Shown: piece by piece, positions 7,543-11,752 of the stretch
Layout: the number at the start of each line of letters is the position of its first letter
Position numbering within the stretch: the stretch's first letter is position 1
NCBI GenBank assembly: GCA_007116445.1
Contig: SKIM01000340.1
Coordinates: forward strand, 1 to 11,752
From: Natronohydrobacter sp.
GTDB lineage: Bacteria > Pseudomonadota > Alphaproteobacteria > Rhodobacterales > Rhodobacteraceae
Direction of reading: 5' to 3'
Length of the DNA: 11,752 nucleotides
The notes under the pieces: model-generated
Told to the model about the DNA's origin: nothing
What the model saw: only the letters and a program-made list of their open reading frames with translations
Databases searched by the model: none
Made by a program: the position numbers and the translations under genes

Positions 7543-8535
7543 TTACCCCTCCAGCCGGATGCGCGGATCAAGCCAGGCCAGCAGCAGATCCGAGACGAAA
7601 TTCATCACCACGATCACGACTGTCAGCAGAAGCAGGATCGCGCCTGCCACATTCATGTCGAGATCGAGGAAGGACTTGAGCAGCAGATCGCCCAATTCTG
7701 TCAGGCCCAGAACGGCAGCCACGATGGGCAGTTCGGAAAAGATGCGGTTCACATCAAAGCCGATGGTCGAGACGACGGGGTTCACGGCCAGCCGCGCAGG
7801 GTATTTCACCATCAGGCGGGTTTCCGGCAATCCGCGCGCGCGCGCCGCCATCACCGAAAGCTTGCCGATCTCATCGGACATGGTCGCGCGGACAGTCTGC
7901 AACTGATAGGCGATGGCCGACCAGCCCAGCACCAGGGCGGGGATCCACAGATGTTTAACCAGATCCCAGAATTTGGCCAGCGACCAGGGCGCATCCCTGT
8001 ATTGATCGGAAAACAGCCCCCCGATCGAAGCCCCGAACCAGCGATTGGCAAAATACAGAAGCAGCAGCGCCAGCAGGAAATTCGGCAGCGCAAGCCCTAG
8101 ATAGGAGATAATGGTCAGCCCGTAATCCGCCCCCGATCCGCGCCTGACCGCTGCATAAAGGCCCACGGGAATCGCGATCAGATAGGTCAGCAGCAACGTG
8201 GCCACCAGCAGGCCAAGCGTCAGCCAGACCTTGTCGCCGATCACGTTGTTCACGGAGGTGAGGAAGGAATAGGCCTGCCCGAAATCGCCGCGCAGGACGA
8301 TGCCGCTGATCCAGTTTGCGTAGCGCACCATCATGGGCGCGTCCAGCCCCAGCTCGATGCGGATCGCCTGAATATCAGCGGGCGTGACCGCAACACCCGT
8401 GCCCGAAAACTTTCGGAAAGCGTAGCGCTCGGCATAGTCGCCCGGCGGAAGCTCCATGATCAGGAACACCATGAGCGACACGAGCAGCAGGGTCAGCGCC
8501 ATGCCCAGCAGGCGACGGATAAGGAAAACGGCCAT
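7543..8535 (-). CDS. ABC transporter permease, DppB/OppB type
   Basis: This is the partner permease of the importer, in the inner membrane. The 330-residue protein starts with FLIRRLLGMALTLLLVSLMVF (4-24), the typical first helix of DppB proteins, then a periplasmic stretch containing IRIELGLDAPMMVRYANWI and LRGDFGQAYSF. Further helices lie near 104-128, 140-162, 196-212, 251-275 and 290-315. The EAA loop MAARARGLPETRLMVKYPAR (229-248) departs somewhat from the usual YVRTARAKGL form. DPRIRLEG ends the protein as in family members. No strong Shine-Dalgarno is visible before ATG 8535. The gene is separated by 66 nt and a hairpin from the binding-protein gene and ends 4 nt before the next permease. 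Confidence 0.94.
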   Translation of the reverse strand: MAVFLIRRLLGMALTLLLVSLMVFLIMELPPGDYAERYAFRKFSGTGVAVTPADIQAIRIELGLDAPMMVRYANWISGIVLRGDFGQAYSFLTSVNNVIGDKVWLTLGLLVATLLLTYLIAIPVGLYAAVRRGSGADYGLTIISYLGLALPNFLLALLLLYFANRWFGASIGGLFSDQYRDAPWSLAKFWDLVKHLWIPALVLGWSAIAYQLQTVRATMSDEIGKLSVMAARARGLPETRLMVKYPARLAVNPVVSTIGFDVNRIFSELPIVAAVLGLTELGDLLLKSFLDLDMNVAGAILLLLTVVIVVMNFVSDLLLAWLDPRIRLEG

Positions 8536-8579
8536 GAGAGGTGTCCGCTAAAGGTCGAAATCAGGGGCGCGCCGGATGC

Positions 8580-8604
8580 GCACCCCCCTCATTTGTGGGG
8601 GTCA
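8580..8604 (-). terminator. GC hairpin between the binding-protein and permease genes, likely partial terminator or mRNA stabiliser
   Basis: Right at the stop of the binding-protein gene, ACCCCC (minus strand, 8602-8597) pairs with GGGGGT (8587-8582) across a 9-nt loop. No T run follows, so full termination is unlikely. Hairpins in this position often protect the binding-protein mRNA from 3' decay and lower expression of the permeases relative to it; that role is inferred from position only. Confidence 0.5.
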
Positions 8605-10662
8605 GTTCGCCAAGAACCATTGCTGGGGCCGGTAAGGGTAAGTCCAGTAATAGTCATAGGTCTTGGCGGTGAGCGGCTGCACATTTTTCAGGCTGTTATG
8701 GTGCATATAGGGTTCGGGAATATCCCCAACCGTGCCGATGCGGATCATCTGGTCCAGATGGATCTCTACGATCTCGCGACCAATCTCATCCGACTCTGGC
8801 GAGCCAAGCGGGATCTGGGTCAGGCGCTCGGCCAGATCCCACAAGCGCAGCACGTCAGCGGGTGGCTCGACACCCGATGCGCCGCCGGTGCTTTTCCACT
8901 CCGCCCAGGCAATGCCCGGGCCAGGGTTGAAGAAGTCGCCAAAGGGCGGAAATGCAGATCGCGGATCCTGGCTGAAGGCCGGTGCAGACACACCGTCATT
9001 CTTCCATGTCAGGATATCGGCTTCATTGGCATTGGCCGCAGCGCGGTATTCGTCCGAAGACACTTCGCGCAGATCAACGCGGACCCCTACGGCAGCCCAA
9101 TAGTCGCGCACCAACTCATGCATCTGCACCGGGCCGCCCTGGCTTGCATAGGTCAGGCGCAGTACGAAGGGACGGCCATCCGGCAAACGACGAACCCCGT
9201 CGCTTCCCATCTCAAGGCCCATCTCATCGAGAAGCGCATTTGCGGTTTCCGAATCGTATTCCGTGTTGCGCGTGATCTGCTCGTCAGTGACGAAGCCCAC
9301 AGTCACCGGCTCAACTGGCAGGGCATTGGCCGGGCGGCCTTGCCCGAGGAATACGATCTCATTGAGCTCGTCACGGTCCATCGCAAGTGACATTGCACGC
9401 GAAAAGCGCGGGTCACCGAAAACTTCGCGCAAAACCGGGTCATTGTGACCGCGATTGAAAGCATAGTAGGTCATCGATCCCGGAGCGGGGGCAAGTGCCA
9501 CCGAAATGTTCGACCGCTCAGCATTTTCCATCAGCACCGGGAAGTCATCAAGGAACACAGCCTGCTGTTTCCAATGCACCTGACCATCAAGCATCCGCAG
9601 CATGTTCACTTCACGCTCGGGCACATATGTTTCGGCGATCTCGTTGATATAGGGCAGTTGGTTACCGGCTGTATCTACCATGTGGAAATACGGGTTGGCG
9701 ACCAGACGGCGGCCCTGCGAATTGTCCTCGATCACGATATGCGATTCGAGCGTGGGCACCACAGCGCGACCAATCGCGTCGGTTTTCGTGGCATCGCGCA
9801 GAAGCGGGGTCGGAATGTCTTTCCAGTCCGACGGACCGTAGAAGAAATTCACTGCATCGCCCTCGGACGCAAAGCCAAGTTCGGCCCGACGCGCCGCCGC
9901 GTCCGAGTTGTGCTTGTCCATGAACTGGCCAAGGAAGTGTTTGGGCTGGAAGGGCTGTCCGTAATCGACGGCAAAGCGATTCAATAGACCCGGAACCGGA
10001 ACAGGGAAGGTAAATCTGACAGAGGTTTCGTCCAGGGCTTCGACCTTGGCAGGCTCGCCGGCGAACAACCAACGACCTGGAGTCGTTTCGTAAATATTGG
10101 CGTTCAGGATCAAGTCTTCATACCAGAAGACAATATCGGCCGCAGTGAAAGGTTCACCATCCGACCACTTGTGACCTGCACGCAGATGAAATGTCAGCTC
10201 GGTAAAGTCATCGTTCCAGGTCCAGGCGTGCGCAATGTTCGGGACAATGGTCTGCAGATCGTCTGAATAGCGCACAAGATTCACATGGCGCACCGACAAC
10301 AGGTCCGACGTGCCCGATTCGGTCGCGCGCGAAGTGCCCTGCAGCGTGCCGCCATAGCTGCCAATGGAGGTGTATGGCGCCACGACCAGCGGCTCGGCAG
10401 GCAGGCGACCTGCCAAAGCGGGCAGCTCAGGATTACCCTGAATACGCGCGTTCAGCGCGGCGATATCGGGGTTTTCCGAAAAACCAAGTATGCAATTTGC
10501 AGCTTGCTGAAATTCGGCAAGTTCGAATTGCTGCGGGAAAGCCGGGCTAAGGCCGCCCATATCGGCGACTGTGACTGCAGGGCAGTCAGCTGCGGCCGAG
10601 ACCGCGCCCAGAAGCAGCGCGCTGGCGCTACCCAACAGGGTTATCTTGAGAGAACGTGTCAT
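8602..10662 (-). CDS. Periplasmic substrate-binding protein, SBP_bac_5 (oligopeptide) family, long form
   Basis: This captures the substrate in the periplasm for the importer. The 686-residue precursor has a Sec signal (Arg4, Lys6, hydrophobic 8-20, AxA-type cleavage near AAA-D at 25/26). The SBP_bac_5 signature is visible: LVRYSDDLQTIVPNIAHAWTW, FHLRAGHKWSDGEPFTAADIVFWYED and later FSRAMSLAMDRDELNEIVF. At about 690 residues it is longer than DppA or OppA (about 530-550). Similar long proteins include some sugar-binding members such as AgpA (family knowledge), so the family does not prove a peptide ligand. Cys27 and Cys57 could form a disulfide. AGGAG lies 8 nt before ATG 10662. It is the first gene of the cluster; the ligand is inferred from phnW and phnX to be an AEP-containing compound. 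Confidence 0.93.
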   Translation of the reverse strand: MTRSLKITLLGSASALLLGAVSAAADCPAVTVADMGGLSPAFPQQFELAEFQQAANCILGFSENPDIAALNARIQGNPELPALAGRLPAEPLVVAPYTSIGSYGGTLQGTSRATESGTSDLLSVRHVNLVRYSDDLQTIVPNIAHAWTWNDDFTELTFHLRAGHKWSDGEPFTAADIVFWYEDLILNANIYETTPGRWLFAGEPAKVEALDETSVRFTFPVPVPGLLNRFAVDYGQPFQPKHFLGQFMDKHNSDAAARRAELGFASEGDAVNFFYGPSDWKDIPTPLLRDATKTDAIGRAVVPTLESHIVIEDNSQGRRLVANPYFHMVDTAGNQLPYINEIAETYVPEREVNMLRMLDGQVHWKQQAVFLDDFPVLMENAERSNISVALAPAPGSMTYYAFNRGHNDPVLREVFGDPRFSRAMSLAMDRDELNEIVFLGQGRPANALPVEPVTVGFVTDEQITRNTEYDSETANALLDEMGLEMGSDGVRRLPDGRPFVLRLTYASQGGPVQMHELVRDYWAAVGVRVDLREVSSDEYRAAANANEADILTWKNDGVSAPAFSQDPRSAFPPFGDFFNPGPGIAWAEWKSTGGASGVEPPADVLRLWDLAERLTQIPLGSPESDEIGREIVEIHLDQMIRIGTVGDIPEPYMHHNSLKNVQPLTAKTYDYYWTYPYRPQQWFLAN

Positions 10663-10673
10663 TGCAGGCTCCT

Positions 10674-10706
10674 GTGACAGATGACAGCTGCAGGGATGAC
10701 AGTCAT
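10674..10706 (-). promoter_or_regulatory. Three CTGTCA(T/C) repeats upstream of the binding-protein gene, Pho-box-like
   Basis: On the minus strand CTGTCAT (10702-10696), CTGTCAT (10687-10681) and CTGTCAC (10680-10674) precede the ribosome binding site. CTGTCAT is the half-site of the PhoB box, and a phosphonate operon is a plausible Pho target. Start-to-start spacings are 15 and 7 nt, not the canonical 11, although the outer pair is 22 nt apart (two turns). The first copy is also half of the palindrome ATGAC-A-GTCAT (10696-10706). The third nearly touches AGGAG, a poor place for an activator. Confidence 0.35.
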
Positions 10707-10716
10707 TTTTGTCGGT

Positions 10717-10745
10717 TTTGTAACGACGCTTGCTATAATAGCCAA
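10717..10745 (-). promoter_or_regulatory. Candidate sigma70-type promoter for the AEP transport/catabolism operon
   Basis: TTGGCT (10745-10740) and TACAAA (10722-10717) lie 17 bp apart on the minus strand, placing transcription start near 10710, about 48 nt before the ATG. Both hexamers are weak, as expected for an activator-dependent promoter. The -35 hexamer overlaps the ATAGC inverted repeats. Confidence 0.3.
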
Positions 10746-10752
10746 AGGCTAT
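10732..10752 (-). promoter_or_regulatory. Nested inverted repeats fitting a LysR-type regulator binding site
   Basis: ATAGCC-TTT-GGCTAT (10752-10738 on the minus strand) is a perfect 6-bp inverted repeat containing the LysR pattern T-N11-A. Its right arm is reused in GCTAT-T-ATAGC (10742-10732), giving three alternating ATAGC/GCTAT arms. It lies 14 nt after the end of a LysR gene and upstream of the operon, the expected place for an operator. No T run follows, which argues against a terminator for the regulator gene. Confidence 0.5.
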
Positions 10753-10765
10753 CGAATCCCGGGCG

Positions 10766-11635
10766 TCACGGAATTGTCGTAGTCTCAGCGTAGCGCTGTG
10801 TCACTTGGAAGAGCGCATCTATCGCAGCCAGGCCGCGGGCCTCTGATTGGCAGACCAGATAGTGCCCGACTGTCAATGTCTGTCCTTTAGCGCCTTCTAT
10901 CGGAATTGCGCGCATCTCGGGATCTGGCCCTATTTCGCCTTCCATGACAATCCCGACGCCGATGCCACGGGCGACCGCATCCCGTAGGGATTCCCATGAG
11001 CCGAGTTCAAGCACCGTATTCAGCGTCCCTCTGTCTCGGACCGCTATTGCCTAGACAGCACGGCGCGTGGCCGAGGTTGTTTCGCGCTGAATGAGTGGCC
11101 AATCACTCAGGTCGCGCAGTCGCAAATGGGTGTGCCCGGCGAGCGGGTGTTCAGCGCCAGTCATGAGGACCAGCGCTTCACGGCGCAATTCCAGCATCTC
11201 CAGATCGGCCTCAGGGCCTGGCAGGGTCACGAAAGCCGCATCCATTGTTCCCGAATTCAGCAAGGTCAGCAGATCGTAAGACGCCATGCATCGCGCTTCG
11301 ATCTTGATGCCGCGAAACGTGTCCATGAAGCCGCCGAGCACATGCATGACGAATTGATGTGTCGAATAGCCCACCCGAAGCCGCCCTTCGTTCAAACCGC
11401 GCAGCCCCTCCATTTCATGCTCGATTTCCTGCGCGAGCGCCAACAATGTGCGCAGGCGCGGCAGCAGCGCCTCGCAAATCTCGGTTGCGACCAGTTGATG
11501 GCCCCGCCGGTCAAACAAGCGCTGGCGATAACGTCTCTCGATCATGGTCAGGTGCTTGGTCACCGAGGGTTGGGTAATCCCCAAATCTGCGGCGGCATCC
11601 CGGATTCGACCTGTGCGCGCCAGGGCTTCAATAGT
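10766..11635 (-). pseudogene. LysR-family transcriptional regulator, lacking its start and interrupted by an in-frame TAG
   Basis: One reading frame encodes nearly a whole LysR protein. There is an N-terminal winged helix-turn-helix (RIRDAAADLGITQPSVTKHL, then ERRYRQRLFDRRG), an effector-binding domain from about GRLRVGYSTHQF, and a C-terminal half with LGSWESLRDAVARGIGVGIV. Two lesions are visible. A TGA at 11638-11636 precedes the first recognisable residues (TIEALARTG), with no start codon or ribosome binding site for the missing 10 or so residues. A TAG at 11053-11051 splits the effector domain, and the frame continues correctly on both sides. Total length (about 289 codons) fits the family once the missing start is added. 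It lies upstream of the operon in the same direction, so it was probably its regulator. Readthrough or sequencing error at the TAG cannot be excluded. Confidence 0.75.
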
Positions 11636-11639
11636 TCAC

Positions 11640-11658
11640 CCTGAACAATCCTTTCAGG
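11640..11658. repeat. Small inverted repeat at the junction before the truncated LysR gene
   Basis: CCTGAA-N7-TTCAGG lies between the end of the right-edge open frame and the truncated regulator. It could be a weak terminator or part of a mobile-element end. No matching opposite end is inside the window, so its nature is open. Confidence 0.3.
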
Positions 11659-11752
11659 CTGCGTCTGGTGTGATCTGATGATCTGGACGCTGCCCAATGG
11701 CGTTGAGAATGGCCGCGATGAACAGCGCCAAGACGGCCCTCAGGTGGGCCAG
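11654..11752 (-). CDS. 3' end of an unidentified open frame, possibly a transposase C-terminus
   Basis: The minus strand is open from the window edge to a TGA at 11656-11654, giving 32 residues that begin LAHLRAVLALFIAAILNAIG and end in a polar tail QRPDHQITPDAA. I do not recognise the family. Its abrupt contact with a regulator gene that has lost its first codons suggests an inserted element, and short C-terminal tails of this kind occur in transposases. The hydrophobic stretch could equally belong to a membrane protein. Only sequence beyond the edge can decide. Confidence 0.3.
   Translation of the reverse strand: MAHLRAVLALFIAAILNAIGQRPDHQITPDAA

Noticed and set aside
8565..8580. GGCGCGCC and neighbouring GC palindromes in the gap after the binding-protein gene
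   Set aside because: Short GC palindromes are expected by chance at this base composition and have no repeat partner nearby.
10734..10739. Perfect TATAAT on the plus strand as a promoter
   Set aside because: No acceptable -35 lies 16-18 bp upstream, the only downstream sequence is the antisense of the regulator, and the bases are explained by the ATAGC inverted repeat.

Overview
The window looks like a GC-rich alphaproteobacterial chromosome or large replicon, most likely from the Rhodobacterales. This rests on overall base composition, the style of the encoded proteins, and a GC hairpin with an adjacent tail after cobO that resembles a repeat seen in that order (from memory, not searched). 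All recognised protein genes lie on the minus strand, so transcription runs from the right edge to the left edge.

Right end (about 11752 to 10766): the 3' end of an unidentified open frame, possibly a transposase, then a LysR-family regulator gene that has lost its start and carries an in-frame TAG. Next comes a short control region (about 10760 to 10663) with nested ATAGC/GCTAT inverted repeats that fit a LysR T-N11-A site, a weak promoter candidate, and three CTGTCA(T/C) repeats next to the ribosome binding site.

Centre (10662 to 1402): one eight-gene run. In transcription order it holds a long periplasmic substrate-binding protein, two DppB/DppC-type permeases, two DppD/DppF-type ATPases, phnW (2-aminoethylphosphonate:pyruvate transaminase), phnX (phosphonoacetaldehyde hydrolase) and a PHP-domain metallohydrolase. 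A GC hairpin separates the binding protein from the permeases. From the second permease onward the genes are packed with 1 to 4 nt overlaps or gaps under 20 nt, so they are almost certainly one transcript. PhnW and PhnX form the complete route from 2-aminoethylphosphonate (AEP) through phosphonoacetaldehyde to acetaldehyde and phosphate. The unusual point is the importer: it is of the oligopeptide (Opp/Dpp) class, not the usual PhnSTUV, PhnCDE or AepXVW type. With the co-transcribed cytoplasmic PHP hydrolase, this suggests uptake of a larger AEP-containing molecule that is cut inside the cell to release AEP. That is inference.

Left end (1401 to 1): about 450 bases without a convincing gene, a degenerate-looking cobalamin riboswitch on the plus strand with no intact gene behind it, then cobO (cob(I)alamin adenosyltransferase) on the minus strand, the GC hairpin, and what may be the start codon of the next gene at the edge.
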